64,000 nucleotides of DNA. Source: Enterobacter cloacae. Its GTDB lineage: Bacteria > Pseudomonadota > Gammaproteobacteria > Enterobacterales > Enterobacteriaceae. The notes under the pieces were generated by a model. That model made no database searches. It saw nothing but the letters and a program-made list of their open reading frames with translations, and had not been told where the DNA came from. Made by a program: the position numbers and the translations under genes. Below are positions 1-14,402 of the stretch, piece after piece; position 1 is the first letter of the stretch; the number at the start of each line of letters is the position of its first letter. The DNA is taken from the NCBI GenBank assembly GCA_014169315.1, contig AP022133.1, positions 2,914,001 through 2,978,000 of the forward strand, written 5' to 3'.

Positions 1-425
1 AGCTCTTTAAGCACCTGGCCACTCGCCGTCACCGGACGGCGTACGGTGGTCTCCTTTACAAGACCATCAACATCACCGTAGACCGATGTCGAGCTGGTAA
101 AAATAATACGCGGGATATGGTGCGCCAGCGCACTGTCGACAATCTCCTGCATTGCCTGCAGATAGAATGACTCACCCGGGCCACTGCGTCGTGCCGGTAA
201 GGTAATGACCAGCGCATCGACGTTCATCAGCGCGTCAAGATCGTCAGCATCACATACCAGTTCAGGCTCAAGCCGCAGCTCGATGCCATCAATACCGCAC
301 ATGCGTGCCGCTTCCACCCCATCCGCTGTGGTTTTACTCCCGGTCACTTGCCAGCCTTTCGTGGCTAATGACATCGCCAGCGGCATTCCCAACCATCCTA
401 AACCGACAATCGCGACCTTTTTCAT
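1..425 (-). CDS. yeeZ: YeeZ, SDR-like NAD(P)-binding protein (5' end only)
   Basis: The minus strand reads from an ATG at 425 with GGAGAATTC upstream and stays open to base 1, giving the first 141 codons of a protein of about 274 residues in E. coli. The start MKKVAIVGLGWLG carries a GxGxxG Rossmann motif for a dinucleotide, followed by a recognisable YeeZ sequence (for example LPARRSGPGESFY and FTSSTSVYGDVDG). YeeZ resembles atypical short-chain dehydrogenases/epimerases, but I know of no firmly established substrate. It lies divergently upstream of the his operon, the same position as in E. coli. The C-terminal half is outside the window. Confidence 0.9.
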   Translation of the reverse strand, partial: MKKVAIVGLGWLGMPLAMSLATKGWQVTGSKTTADGVEAARMCGIDGIELRLEPELVCDADDLDALMNVDALVITLPARRSGPGESFYLQAMQEIVDSALAHHIPRIIFTSSTSVYGDVDGLVKETTVRRPVTASGQVLKE

Positions 426-531
426 GCGAATTCTCCTGACTCTCAACCACCTGTATTAAGGCTACGCCAGCACTGAGGAACACACAATTTATAGCATCAA
501 TATGAAATGAATTAATGATCAAAAAAACCCC

Positions 532-561
532 TTGCAATATGGCGTACAAGTGGTTTAGGTT
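532..561 (+). promoter_or_regulatory. his operon promoter
   Basis: TTGCAA (532-537) and TAGGTT (556-561) are separated by 18 bases. The -10 region and the bases after it (GTGGTTTAGGTTAAAAGACATCA) closely follow the enterobacterial his promoter as I know it. It lies 40 bases upstream of the leader peptide start. Confidence 0.8.
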
Positions 562-600
562 AAAAGACATCAAATGAATAAGCATTCATCGAGAATTTAT

Positions 601-651
601 ATGACACGCGTTCAATTTAAACACCACCATCATCACCATCATCCTGACTAG
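601..651 (+). CDS. hisL: his operon leader peptide
   Basis: A 16-residue peptide, MTRVQFK followed by seven consecutive histidines and PD, ending in TAG. Ribosome stalling at the His codons when charged tRNA-His is scarce is the known sensor of his attenuation. The peptide is followed by alternative hairpins, including CTGGAAGA/TCTTCCAG around 669-692, and then the attenuator terminator. It is essentially identical to the E. coli and Salmonella leader. Confidence 0.97.
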   Translation: MTRVQFKHHHHHHHPD

Positions 652-713
652 TCTTTCAGGCGATGTGTGCTGGAAGACAGTTAGATCTTCCAGTGGTGCA
701 TGAACGCATGAGA

Positions 714-750
714 AAGCCCCCGGAAGATCTTCTTCCGGGGGCTTTTTTTT
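714..750 (+). terminator. his attenuator (Rho-independent terminator)
   Basis: A perfect 14-bp stem (714-727 with 731-744) and a 3-base loop are followed by an eight-base T run. It lies between hisL and hisG and overlaps in pairing potential with the upstream leader hairpins, as expected of the his attenuator. Confidence 0.95.
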
Positions 751-795
751 GGACCGAATTCAGACAGGTTAAAACAGGTTAACGAGGAACACAGA

Positions 796-1695
796 ATGTT
801 AGATAACTCACGTTTACGCATAGCTATTCAAAAATCAGGCCGTTTGAGTGACGATTCACGCGAACTGCTGGCCCGCTGCGGGATTAAAATTAACCTGCAC
901 ACTCAGCGCCTGATTGCACTGGCTGAAAATATGCCCATCGACATTCTGCGCGTGCGTGATGACGATATCCCGGGGCTGGTGATGGATGGCGTTGTTGACC
1001 TCGGCATTATCGGCGAAAACGTGCTGGAAGAAGAGTTACTGACTCGCCGTGCCCAGGGTGAGGATCCGCGTTACTTTACCCTGCGTCGTCTGGATTTCGG
1101 CGGCTGCCGCCTGTCGCTGGCCACACCGGTCGATGAAGCCTGGGATGGCCCGGTCGCGCTGAACGGTAAGCGTATTGCCACCTCTTACCCGCACCTGCTG
1201 AAGCGTTATCTGGATCAGAAAGGCGTGCAGTTTAAATCCTGCCTGCTGAACGGTTCTGTTGAAGTAGCGCCGCGCGCGGGTCTGGCTGACGCTATCTGTG
1301 ACCTCGTCTCTACCGGTGCCACGCTGGAAGCGAACGGCCTGCGCGAAGTAGAAGTGATTTATCGCTCTAAAGCCTGTCTTATCCAGCGCGATGGCGAAAT
1401 GGCCGATGCCAAACAGCAGTTGATCGACAAACTGCTGACCCGTATTCAGGGCGTCATTCAGGCTCGCGAATCTAAATACATCATGATGCACGCGCCTACC
1501 GAGCGTCTGGATGAAGTGATTGCCCTGCTGCCAGGCGCTGAGCGCCCCACTATTCTGCCACTGGCGGGCGATCAGCAGCGCGTGGCAATGCACATGGTGA
1601 GTAGCGAAACCCTGTTCTGGGAAACAATGGAAAAACTGAAGGCACTGGGCGCAAGCTCCATTCTGGTGCTGCCAATTGAGAAGATGATGGAGTAA
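796..1695 (+). CDS. hisG: ATP phosphoribosyltransferase
   Basis: This enzyme catalyses the first, committed step of histidine synthesis, joining ATP and PRPP to give phosphoribosyl-ATP; it is cytoplasmic and hexameric. The 299-residue protein is the long form: a two-lobed catalytic part with the PRPP-binding motif [14 protein letters not shown] at 169-182, then an ACT-like regulatory domain from about residue 225 that mediates histidine feedback inhibition in this family. An AACGAGGAA ribosome-binding site precedes the ATG. It is first in the operon, five bases before hisD. Confidence 0.98.
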   Translation: MLDNSRLRIAIQKSGRLSDDSRELLARCGIKINLHTQRLIALAENMPIDILRVRDDDIPGLVMDGVVDLGIIGENVLEEELLTRRAQGEDPRYFTLRRLDFGGCRLSLATPVDEAWDGPVALNGKRIATSYPHLLKRYLDQKGVQFKSCLLNGSVEVAPRAGLADAICDLVSTGATLEANGLREVEVIYRSKACLIQRDGEMADAKQQLIDKLLTRIQGVIQARESKYIMMHAPTERLDEVIALLPGAERPTILPLAGDQQRVAMHMVSSETLFWETMEKLKALGASSILVLPIEKMME

Positions 1696-1700
1696 CGGCC

Positions 1701-7205
<5,505 letters not shown>

Positions 7206-7212
<7 letters not shown>

Positions 7213-7817
7213 CAGAGCAACAACAGGCACAACTGGACTGGGAAAAAACTGACGGATTACTGCCAGTGGTTGTCCAACATGCCGTTTCAGGCGAAGTGTT
7301 GATGCTGGGGTATATGAACCAGGAGGCGCTGACGAAAACCCTCGACAACGGCAAAGTCACCTTTTACTCGCGCACTAAGCAGCGCTTGTGGACGAAAGGG
7401 GAAACCTCTGGCCATTTCCTGAACGTGGTCAGCATTACGCCAGACTGCGATAACGATACCCTGCTGGTGCTGGCGAACCCCATTGGCCCAACCTGCCATA
7501 AGGGCACCAGCAGTTGCTTCGGCGAAGCAAGCCATCAGTGGCTGTTCCTGTATCAACTGGAACAGTTACTGGCTGAGCGTAAAACAGCTGACCCGGCAAG
7601 TTCCTATACGGCTAAGCTGTATGCGAGTGGTACCAAGCGTATTGCGCAGAAAGTTGGGGAAGAAGGTGTTGAAACGGCGCTGGCTGCAACCGTGCACGAC
7701 CGGGAAGAGCTGACTAACGAAGCGTCAGATTTGATATATCACCTGCTGGTGCTGTTGCAGGATCAGGATCTGGATTTAACGACAGTGGTTGAGAATTTGC
7801 GTAAGCGTCATAAATGA
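7206..7817 (+). CDS. hisI: Bifunctional phosphoribosyl-AMP cyclohydrolase / phosphoribosyl-ATP pyrophosphatase
   Basis: This fused enzyme carries out steps two and three of the pathway. The N-terminal domain (about 1-115) is the cyclohydrolase, with the metal-binding CDNDTLL and [11 protein letters not shown] motifs. The C-terminal domain (about 120-203) is the all-alpha MazG-like pyrophosphatase, with [11 protein letters not shown] and [13 protein letters not shown]. It is the last gene of the operon and is followed directly by a terminator. Confidence 0.97.
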
Positions 7818-7847
7818 AAAAAGACCGGGGAAACCCGGTCTTTTTTT
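7817..7847 (+). terminator. Bidirectional terminator between hisI and wzzB
   Basis: AAAAAAGACCGGG, a short loop, and CCCGGTC plus seven T's form a symmetric hairpin with an A run on one side and a T run on the other. It can end the his operon on the plus strand and wzzB on the minus strand. Confidence 0.92.
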
Positions 7848-7864
7848 GTCTGCAGGTCTGCAAC

Positions 7865-8835
7865 TCAGTCTTTTAGCTTGTAGCTTCGCAGCGCATGGCG
7901 TCCCAGTACCACACCGGAACCAATAATCCCACCGAGCAGCACCGCCAGAATAAGTGTAATGACCTTTTTCGGGCTATCACGACGAATTGGCAAATCCGGC
8001 TTCATCACATAACGATAGACATGAATCGTCTCTGGCTTAACGTTCAGATTCTGAATATCAAGCAGGTTTTGCTTAGTCTGGTAATACGCAGGAGAGAAGA
8101 CCAGCGGACGAGATGATTCGTTATCAATCATCGATTTCAGCGCTTCACTCCCCAACAGGAACATGGTTTCCTGGGTCACATCCTGCGTTTGCTGCATTTG
8201 CGGTGAAGTGATTTTCGCCGCTTCAGCGTTTTTAAGTGATTCAGTAATTTGTTTGATACGCAGATCCTTCTGCTCCTGGGCCACTTTCGTCTGGTTTTCC
8301 AGAGAGTCGTTCAGGGTGCGGATCTGTTGCTTGATGTTGTCCTTAAGGTCAATATCAAGTTCTTTAGCCGTTTGCTCATCAACCTGCTGAATGTACTGTG
8401 CCAGTTGCTTTTGAGCTGCCTCTGCGGATACGCTGGTATAGGAAACACTTAACGGTAGTGCCTGTCCAGTTACTATTGGCCCTATAGTCAGTTTTTCAGG
8501 AACTTCCTGGTTTTCAAGCGCTTGTGATAACGCAGAGAAAGAGGAGTTGAAGCGGCCAATAACCCGCGTTTGAATATCGAGCATTGAGGGGGCAGCGCTA
8601 CCGTAGAGGATGTTCAACGCATTGGAATACGTTGCAATTTGAGCCACATCAGGCTGAGCAATAATCGCGGTCGAGGTCCATTTTTCTTTCAATACCCAAC
8701 AGCAAGAACGATGAAAACGACAACAAACGTTGCTATCGTCCCCTTCCCACGCCACAGTTGCAGCACTAAATCAAGTAAATCAATTTGCTCCGGGTCATTG
8801 CTTCGATTGACCAGGCTATTGTTGTTCTGCGTCAT
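7865..8835 (-). pseudogene. wzzB: wzzB, O-antigen chain-length regulator, frameshifted
   Basis: WzzB is an inner-membrane polysaccharide co-polymerase that sets the O-antigen modal length. The native ATG is at 8835 (MTQNNNSLVNRSNDPEQIDL), but after 48 codons, within the first transmembrane segment (ending FVVVFIVLAVGY), a TGA occurs at 8691-8689. The normal sequence resumes in another frame as VLKEKWTSTAIIAQPDVAQI and continues to the second membrane segment and stop at 7865. In the overlap, GGGTATTG reads Gly-Tyr in frame one and Val-Leu in frame two. A deletion between short GTAT repeats fits; ten missing bases would give 326 codons' worth of protein, the E. coli length as I recall it. A real mutation is more likely than a sequencing error because the O-antigen cluster is also gone. 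Confidence 0.88.
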
Positions 8836-9027
8836 ACAATCCCTAACAGATAAAAAGGGCAAAAATAGTTATGTGTGCATAGTGTATCTCGTCCTGGCGA
8901 TTTTTCTATAAGAATCCGATGAGTCATATCAGAAAGATGGGTTATGTAACTGGCATCCATCGCGCTATCATAGACCTAATCTGATGCGCTATGGCATCTG
9001 TAAGAACATGTGTTAATGAGGGAAGAT

Positions 9028-10032
9028 ATGAAGTTTCTGGTTACTGGTGCAGCAGGTTTTATCGGCGCGAATGTCAGCAAGCGACTCCTTGATGCCGGTC
9101 ATCAGGTCATTGGCATTGATAATCTCAATGACTACTATGATGTCAGCCTCAAGCTGGCGCGCCTGGACCTGCTCAAATCCGACAATTTCATTTTCCACAA
9201 GCTGGATTTGGCAGACCGTGAAGGAATGGCCGCGTTGTTCTCTGATGAGAAATTTGACCGCGTGATCCATTTGGCCGCGCAGGCGGGCGTACGCTACTCC
9301 CTGGAAAACCCATATGCCTATGCCGATGCCAACCTGATTGGTCATCTTAACGTGCTGGAAGGCTGCCGCCATAACAAGGTTCAACACCTTCTGTACGCGT
9401 CCTCCAGCTCCGTTTACGGGCTCAATCGCAAGATGCCATTCTCTACCGATGACTCCGTCGATCATCCGGTTTCGCTCTATGCGGCGACCAAAAAAGCCAA
9501 CGAGCTGATGTCGCATACCTATTCGCATCTGTACAACCTGCCCACTACTGGCCTGCGCTTCTTTACCGTGTATGGCCCGTGGGGACGCCCGGACATGGCG
9601 TTGTTTAAATTCACTAAAGCGATGATTGAAGGCAAAAGCATTGACGTCTACAACTACGGCAAGATGAAACGCGACTTCACCTACATTGATGACATCGCCG
9701 AAGCCATTCTCCGCCTGCAGGATGTTATTCCTCAGGCCGATGCTAACTGGACGGTTGAAACCGGTTCACCAGCAAGCAGTTCTGCACCATATCGAATTTA
9801 CAACGTCGGTAACAGCAGCCCTGTTGAGCTGATGGATTACATTACTGCCCTGGAAGATGCCCTGGGTAAAAAAGCAGACAAAAATATGATGCCGATCCAG
9901 CCGGGTGACGTACTGGACACCAGCGCCGATACCCAGCCACTCTATGACGTGGTCGGCTTCAAACCGCAAACCTCAGTCAAAGATGGGGTGAAGAACTTTG
10001 TGGACTGGTATCGTAATTTCTACAAGGTTTAA
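9028..10032 (+). CDS. uge: UDP-glucuronate 4-epimerase
   Basis: An extended SDR epimerase, most likely interconverting UDP-glucuronate and UDP-galacturonate (Uge/LpsL type). It has the NAD-binding GAAGFIG at residues 7-13, the catalytic Ser triplet near 126-128 and the Tyr151-x3-Lys155 pair in YAATK. I chose the ATG at 9028, with GAGGGA ten bases upstream, over a GTG at 9010; this gives 334 residues. It sits on the plus strand, opposite and convergent to ugd, whose product UDP-GlcA is its substrate. UDP-GalA could feed the LPS core or an O antigen or capsule. Specificity is inferred from family resemblance. Confidence 0.85.
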   Translation: MKFLVTGAAGFIGANVSKRLLDAGHQVIGIDNLNDYYDVSLKLARLDLLKSDNFIFHKLDLADREGMAALFSDEKFDRVIHLAAQAGVRYSLENPYAYADANLIGHLNVLEGCRHNKVQHLLYASSSSVYGLNRKMPFSTDDSVDHPVSLYAATKKANELMSHTYSHLYNLPTTGLRFFTVYGPWGRPDMALFKFTKAMIEGKSIDVYNYGKMKRDFTYIDDIAEAILRLQDVIPQADANWTVETGSPASSSAPYRIYNVGNSSPVELMDYITALEDALGKKADKNMMPIQPGDVLDTSADTQPLYDVVGFKPQTSVKDGVKNFVDWYRNFYKV

Positions 10033-10035
10033 ACC

Positions 10036-10066
10036 AAAAAAAACCCGGCAGCTAGCCGGGTTTTTT
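10036..10066 (+). terminator. Bidirectional terminator between uge and ugd
   Basis: An A run, ACCCGGC, the self-complementary centre AGCT, GCCGGGT and six T's form a symmetric hairpin between two convergent genes. Confidence 0.9.
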
Positions 10067-10085
10067 GTACGTATCAGACAGAGGA

Positions 10086-11252
10086 TCAATCACTACCGAA
10101 CAGATCGCGGGTATAAACTTTATCCGCCACATCCGCCAGCTCTTCAGCCATACGGTTAGAGATGATCACATCCGATTCTTTCTTAAAGGCGTCCAGATCA
10201 CGCATAACACGAGAATGGAAGAACTCGTCTTCCTGCATTGCAGGTTCATAAATAACAACCTGAACGCCTTTCGCCTTAATACGTTTCATGATCCCTTGAA
10301 TTGAAGAGGCGCGGAAGTTATCGGAACCACTCTTCATGATCAGGCGATACACACCCACCACTTTCGGCTGGCGAGCAAGGATAGAGTCGGAGATAAAATC
10401 TTTACGTGTACGGTTGGCGTCAACAATCGCCGAGATCAGGTTGTTTGGAACGGCCTGATAGTTGGCCAACAGTTGCTTGGTATCTTTTGGCAGGCAGTAG
10501 CCACCGTAACCAAACGACGGGTTGTTGTAGTGGTTACCGATACGTGGGTCGAGGCACACACCCTCAATGATCTGACGAGTATTCAGCCCCAGGCTCTCTG
10601 CATAGCTGTCCAGCTCGTTGAAGTAAGCCACGCGCATTGCAAGATAGGTGTTCGCGAAGAGCTTAATCGCTTCGGCTTCGGTAGAGTCGGTAAACAGCAC
10701 CGAAATATCTTTCTTAATTGCCCCTTCCTGCAGCAGCGCAGCAAAACGCTCCGCACGCTCAGAGCGCTCGCCAATTACGATACGGGAAGGATGCAGGTTA
10801 TCGTATAACGCCCTGCCCTCACGCAGAAACTCTGGCGAGAAGAAGACATTATCAATACCCAGCTTTTCTTTGATGGATTTGGTGAAGCCCACCGGAATGG
10901 TCGACTTGATAACCATCACTGCGTTCGGGTTAATCGCCGTAACGTCTTTGATGACCGCTTCAACGCTGGAAGTGTTGAAGTAGTTAGTTTTTGGGTCGTA
11001 ATCGGTTGGCGTCGCGATGATGACATAATCCGCATTGCGGTAGGCATCTTCTTTGTCCGTGGTGGCACGGAAATTCAGCGGCTTGTTCGCCAGATACTCC
11101 TGGATCTCTTTATCCACAATCGGGGATTGCTTTTTGTTAAGCATATCCACTTTGGCCTGCACAATATCAAGCGCAACGACCTCGTGGTTCTGTGCAATCA
11201 GAATGCCGTTTGATAGACCAACATAACCTGTTCCGGAGATTGTTATTTTCAT
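10086..11252 (-). CDS. ugd: UDP-glucose 6-dehydrogenase
   Basis: This enzyme oxidises UDP-glucose to UDP-glucuronate with two NAD. The 388-residue protein begins [16 protein letters not shown] (Rossmann motif) and has catalytic Cys253 in GGYCLPKDT. The product is a precursor of colanic acid, of UDP-galacturonate through the neighbouring epimerase, and of aminoarabinose for lipid A. It lies downstream of gnd, with a terminator and a 5' inverted repeat in between, so it probably has its own promoter. Confidence 0.96.
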   Translation of the reverse strand: MKITISGTGYVGLSNGILIAQNHEVVALDIVQAKVDMLNKKQSPIVDKEIQEYLANKPLNFRATTDKEDAYRNADYVIIATPTDYDPKTNYFNTSSVEAVIKDVTAINPNAVMVIKSTIPVGFTKSIKEKLGIDNVFFSPEFLREGRALYDNLHPSRIVIGERSERAERFAALLQEGAIKKDISVLFTDSTEAEAIKLFANTYLAMRVAYFNELDSYAESLGLNTRQIIEGVCLDPRIGNHYNNPSFGYGGYCLPKDTKQLLANYQAVPNNLISAIVDANRTRKDFISDSILARQPKVVGVYRLIMKSGSDNFRASSIQGIMKRIKAKGVQVVIYEPAMQEDEFFHSRVMRDLDAFKKESDVIISNRMAEELADVADKVYTRDLFGSD

Positions 11253-11329
11253 TCGCTAATGACTTCTGTGGGTTAACTGTACAGATGGCCGCCTGACCAT
11301 CGCGAAAAACATAACTGTTGGGCTTTGTA

Positions 11330-11367
11330 CCTCCTGGCCGACAGAACTGTCAAGGCAAACCAGGAGG
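11330..11367 (-). repeat. Nested inverted repeat in the ugd 5' region
   Basis: CCTCCTGG (11330-11337) and CCAGGAGG (11360-11367) form an 8-bp stem, and the loop contains ACAGAACTGT, which could pair 4 bp on itself. It sits about 80-115 bases upstream of ugd and has no T run on either strand, so it is not a standard terminator. A regulatory role is only possible. Confidence 0.4.
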
Positions 11368-11427
11368 AATCCCTGCCAGTGGACTGACATTCAGACTACT
11401 TCGAAGGACAACCACAAATTTTAGTGT

Positions 11428-11456
11428 AAAAAAAACCCGGAGATCATCTCCGGGTC
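11428..11456 (-). terminator. gnd terminator
   Basis: On the minus strand, ACCCGGAGAT pairs with ATCTCCGGGT in a 10-bp stem with a very short loop, followed by a run of at least seven T's. It lies 23 bases downstream of the gnd stop. Confidence 0.92.
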
Positions 11457-11478
11457 TTGATTACAGTGGGGAGTTAAC

Positions 11479-12885
11479 TCATTCCATCCACTCAGTATGG
11501 AACACACCTTCTTTATCTGTGCGCTTGTAAGTGTGCGCACCGAAGTAGTCACGCTGCGCCTGGATCAGGTTGGCAGGCAAGACGGCAGCACGATAGCTGT
11601 CGTAGTACGCCACTGCGGCGGAGAAGGTTGGAACCGGAATACCGTTCTGTACAGCGTAGGCAACAACGTCACGCAGCGCCTGCTGGTATTCGTCAGCAAT
11701 TTTCTTGAAATACGGTGCCAGCAGCAGATTCGCGATGCCCGCATTTTCAGCGTAAGCATCTGTGATTTTCTGCAGGAACTGAGCACGAATGATGCAACCT
11801 GCGCGGAAGATCTTCGCGATTTCGCCGTAGTTCAGATCCCAGTTGTTCTCGTCTGATGCTGCGCGCAGCTGAGAGAAACCTTGCGCATAGGAGACGATTT
11901 TACCCAGATACAACGCACGACGGACCTTCTCAACGAATTCCGTTTTGTCCCCAGCGGATTTAGCTTGCGGGCCAGACAGCACTTTAGATGCGGCAACGCG
12001 CTGCTCTTTCAGAGAGGAGATATAGCGTGCGAATACGGATTCGGTGATCAGAGACAGTGGTTCACCCAGGTCCAGAGAACTCTGACTGGTCCACTTACCG
12101 GTACCCTTGTTCGCTGCTTCATCCAGAATCACATCAACCAGATATTTACCTTCTTCATCTTTCTTAGTGAAGATATCTTTGGTGATGTCAATCAGGTAGC
12201 TGTTCAGTTCACCTTTGTTCCACTCAGTAAAGGTTTCAGCCAGCTCTTCATTGGACAGATTCAGGCCGCCTTTCAGCAGGGAGTATGCTTCTGCGATCAG
12301 CTGCATATCGCCGTATTCGATACCGTTGTGAACCATCTTCACATAGTGACCTGCACCGTCCGCACCGATATAGGTTACGCACGGCTCACCATCTTCAGCC
12401 ACAGCTGCGATTTTGGTCAGGATAGGCGCAACCAGTTCGTATGCATCTTTCTGACCGCCAGGCATAATGGATGGGCCTTTCAGTGCACCCTCTTCACCAC
12501 CGGATACGCCGGTACCGATGAAGTTGAAGCCTTCAGCAGACAGTTCACGGTTACGACGGATGGTGTCCTGGAAGAAGGTGTTGCCACCGTCAATGATGAT
12601 ATCGCCTTTTTCCAGATAAGGTTTCAGGGAGTCAATGGCAGCATCTGTACCTGCGCCCGCTTTCACCATTAACAGGATACGACGAGGCGTTTCCAGAGAC
12701 TCAACGAACTCTTTCACCGTATAGAAAGGAACCAGTTTCTTGCCAGGATTCTCGGCAATCACTTCTTCAGTCTTATCACGGGAGCGGTTGAAAACGGAGA
12801 CGGTATAACCACGGCTTTCGATGTTGAGCGCCAGGTTGCGCCCCATCACTGCCATACCGACAACGCCGATCTGTTGCTTGGACAT
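11479..12885 (-). CDS. gnd: 6-phosphogluconate dehydrogenase, decarboxylating
   Basis: An oxidative pentose phosphate pathway enzyme that converts 6-phosphogluconate and NADP to ribulose 5-phosphate, CO2 and NADPH. The 468-residue protein has the N-terminal dinucleotide motif [13 protein letters not shown] and the catalytic stretch [19 protein letters not shown] precedes the ATG. gnd marks one flank of the O-antigen locus in enteric bacteria. Upstream here are 180 bases of leader and then a broken glycosyltransferase gene, not an intact O-antigen cluster. Confidence 0.97.
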   Translation of the reverse strand: MSKQQIGVVGMAVMGRNLALNIESRGYTVSVFNRSRDKTEEVIAENPGKKLVPFYTVKEFVESLETPRRILLMVKAGAGTDAAIDSLKPYLEKGDIIIDGGNTFFQDTIRRNRELSAEGFNFIGTGVSGGEEGALKGPSIMPGGQKDAYELVAPILTKIAAVAEDGEPCVTYIGADGAGHYVKMVHNGIEYGDMQLIAEAYSLLKGGLNLSNEELAETFTEWNKGELNSYLIDITKDIFTKKDEEGKYLVDVILDEAANKGTGKWTSQSSLDLGEPLSLITESVFARYISSLKEQRVAASKVLSGPQAKSAGDKTEFVEKVRRALYLGKIVSYAQGFSQLRAASDENNWDLNYGEIAKIFRAGCIIRAQFLQKITDAYAENAGIANLLLAPYFKKIADEYQQALRDVVAYAVQNGIPVPTFSAAVAYYDSYRAAVLPANLIQAQRDYFGAHTYKRTDKEGVFHTEWME

Positions 12886-13065
12886 TACATACTCCTGTCA
12901 GGTGTGGTCACCGCGACTTATGCGCGGCTAAAATGTGCTGTTGATGTTAACTCAGTATTGTTTAGCTTGGTAGCATCGTCATTTAAGATAACAAACAAAC
13001 GCTGCTAAACAGCAAGTTTCGTTCATATAGCCAGAGATACTTTTTACGGATAATGCCCGATATGT

Positions 13066-13543
13066 TTAATTCTTAGCCCTTGAAATATTATAAAGCATTG
13101 AGAGCATTGTTTTAGGGAGTAGACGAGGAACAGAACGCATCAAGAAAACGCATATCCCGGGGATGAAAGACTGAAATCCAAGCTTTTTCTTAAGCATAAA
13201 AAGCTCCCACTCGCTTTTAATATATTTAATCCCCTTCCTTCTCCCCACCATCCCATTGCCAACACGAGCTTTAACGAGCGAGCTATCGACATTCTCTACT
13301 TTATATCCTTTAGCAATAACTCTAAGCCAAAGGTTATAATCCTCCATAAGGAAGTGGTGTTGATAACCGCCAAGCGATAAAATTTTATTTTTTCTAAAAA
13401 CCACAGTCATATGATTGAATGGGTTTTTTATCTTACAACTCTCACGAATTTCAGCCTGAGATAATGGAACTTTCCTAACTGATTTAATTGTATTCTCGCA
13501 CACTTCAAATTCATCAATTCCAGATCCTAACAATATAAGGTCT
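13066..13543 (-). pseudogene. O-antigen glycosyltransferase (GT2 type), C-terminal remnant
   Basis: About 158 codons of a family 2 glycosyltransferase are left, running from the IS1 edge to a TAA at 13066. The retained part has the acceptor-side features of AmsE-like enzymes: HMTVVFRKNKILSLGGYQ, the MEDYNLWLR segment with the ED motif, and GNGMVGRRKGIKYIKSEW. The N-terminal half, which would carry the nucleotide-sugar site and DxD motif, is missing. An apparent start reading TTG-GCA-GCA lies inside the IS1 end and is not native. The DNA is clearly more AT-rich than gnd or IS1, as expected of O-antigen clusters. The sugar transferred cannot be told. Confidence 0.9.
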
Positions 13544-13598
13544 GGTAATGCTGCCAACTTACTGATTTAGTGTATGATGGTGATTTTAAGGTGCTTGC

Positions 13599-13874
13599 GT
13601 GGCTTCCATTTCCATCAGATGTCCTTCCTGCTCCACTACTGAAGGCGTGGTGCGTAACGGCAAAAGCACCGCCGGACATCAGCGCTATCTCTGCTCTCAC
13701 TGCCGTAAAACATGGCAACTACAGTTCACTTACACCGCCTCTCAGCCCGGTACGCACCAGAAAATCATTGATATGGCCATGAATGGCGTCGGATGTCGCG
13801 CCAGTGCACGCATTATGGGCGTTGGCCTCAACACGATTTTACGTCACTTAAAAAACTCAGGCCGCAGTCGGTAA
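13599..13874 (+). CDS. insA: IS1 InsA, DNA-binding regulator of transposition
   Basis: A 91-residue protein with an N-terminal zinc-finger-like region (CPSC...CSHC) and a helix-turn-helix toward the C-terminus ([16 protein letters not shown]). InsA binds the IS1 ends and represses transposition. It is also the N-terminal part of the InsAB' transposase made by -1 frameshifting at AAAAAAC (13850-13856). Confidence 0.96.
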   Translation: MASISIRCPSCSTTEGVVRNGKSTAGHQRYLCSHCRKTWQLQFTYTASQPGTHQKIIDMAMNGVGCRASARIMGVGLNTILRHLKNSGRSR

Positions 13875-14296
13875 CCTCGCGCATACAGCCGGGCAGTGAC
13901 GTCATCGTCTGCGCGGAAATGGACGAACAGTGGGGCTATGTCGGGGCTAAATCGCGCCAGCGCTGGCTGTTTTACGCGTATGACAGGCTCCGGAAGACGG
14001 TTGTTGCGCACGTATTCGGTGAACGCACTATGGCGACGCTGGAGCGTCTTATGAGCCTGCTGTCACCCTTTGACGTGGTGATATGGATGACGGATGGCTG
14101 GCCGCTGTATGAATCCCGCCTGAAGGGAAAGCTGCACGTAATCAGCAAGCGATATACGCAGCGAATTGAGCGGCATAACCTGAATCTGAGGCAGCACCTG
14201 GCACGGCTGGGACGGAAGTCGCTGTCGTTCTCAAAATCGGTGGAGCTGCATGACAAAGTCATCGGGCATTATCTGAACATAAAACACTATCAATAA
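13793..14296 (+). CDS. insB: IS1 InsB, catalytic part of the transposase
   Basis: A 167-residue reading frame overlapping insA in the -1 frame. It supplies the DDE-type catalytic domain of the InsAB' fusion, with acidic residues in [22 protein letters not shown] and [11 protein letters not shown]. The functional transposase is expected to be the frameshift product rather than InsB alone. It looks intact, so the element could still be active. Confidence 0.95.
   Translation: MSRQCTHYGRWPQHDFTSLKKLRPQSVTSRIQPGSDVIVCAEMDEQWGYVGAKSRQRWLFYAYDRLRKTVVAHVFGERTMATLERLMSLLSPFDVVIWMTDGWPLYESRLKGKLHVISKRYTQRIERHNLNLRQHLARLGRKSLSFSKSVELHDKVIGHYLNIKHYQ
13850..13856 (+). promoter_or_regulatory. IS1 programmed -1 frameshift site
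   Basis: Six A's and a C near the end of insA form the known IS1 slippery heptamer. A -1 slip here joins insA to insB and makes the InsAB' transposase. Confidence 0.85.
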
Positions 14297-14362
14297 GTTG
14301 GAGTCATTACCTAGATATTGGTACTCTGAAACCCTGCTAATAATCGTGATTCCAGAAATTAT

Positions 14363-14402
14363 GCACGCTACCGCCCCTGGCTTGACAGCTACCAGTGCAC
14401 TG
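14363..14402 (-). promoter_or_regulatory. JUMPStart element with ops site (O-antigen operon leader)
   Basis: The minus strand reads CAGTGCACTGGTAGCTGTCA then AGCCAGGGGCGGTAGCGTGC, matching the 39-bp JUMPStart consensus upstream of polysaccharide operons. It contains the ops core GGCGGTAG (14375-14368), where RNA polymerase pauses and recruits the antiterminator RfaH. It sits downstream of galF, where an O-antigen operon should begin, but now points into IS1 and a gene fragment. Confidence 0.95.

Larger units (their letters stand above)
13544..14311 (+). mobile_element. IS1, complete, 768 bp
   Basis: The element runs from GGTAATGCTGCCAACTTA (13544) to the matching right end TAAGTTGGAGTCATTACC (ending 14311), exactly the IS1 length of 768 bp, with both insA and insB open. 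The 9 bases before it (ATAAGGTCT) and after it (TAGATATTG) differ, so there is no target-site duplication. That is the signature of an IS1 adjacent deletion, or of recombination between two IS1 copies. One end lies inside a glycosyltransferase gene and the other about 50 bases from the JUMPStart element. Confidence 0.97.

Noticed and set aside
622..642. Seven consecutive histidine codons resembling an engineered His tag
   Set aside because: They are part of the natural hisL leader peptide, with promoter, attenuator and hisG in the expected order.
7865..8755. The 296-codon frame starting at 8755 as the real wzzB product
   Set aside because: Its first 15 or so residues come from the wrong frame and the first membrane helix is lost; the native start is at 8835.
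13544..13557. Apparent TTG start of the glycosyltransferase inside the IS1 end
   Set aside because: Those codons are IS1 end sequence, so the frame is an accident of fusion and the gene is truncated.
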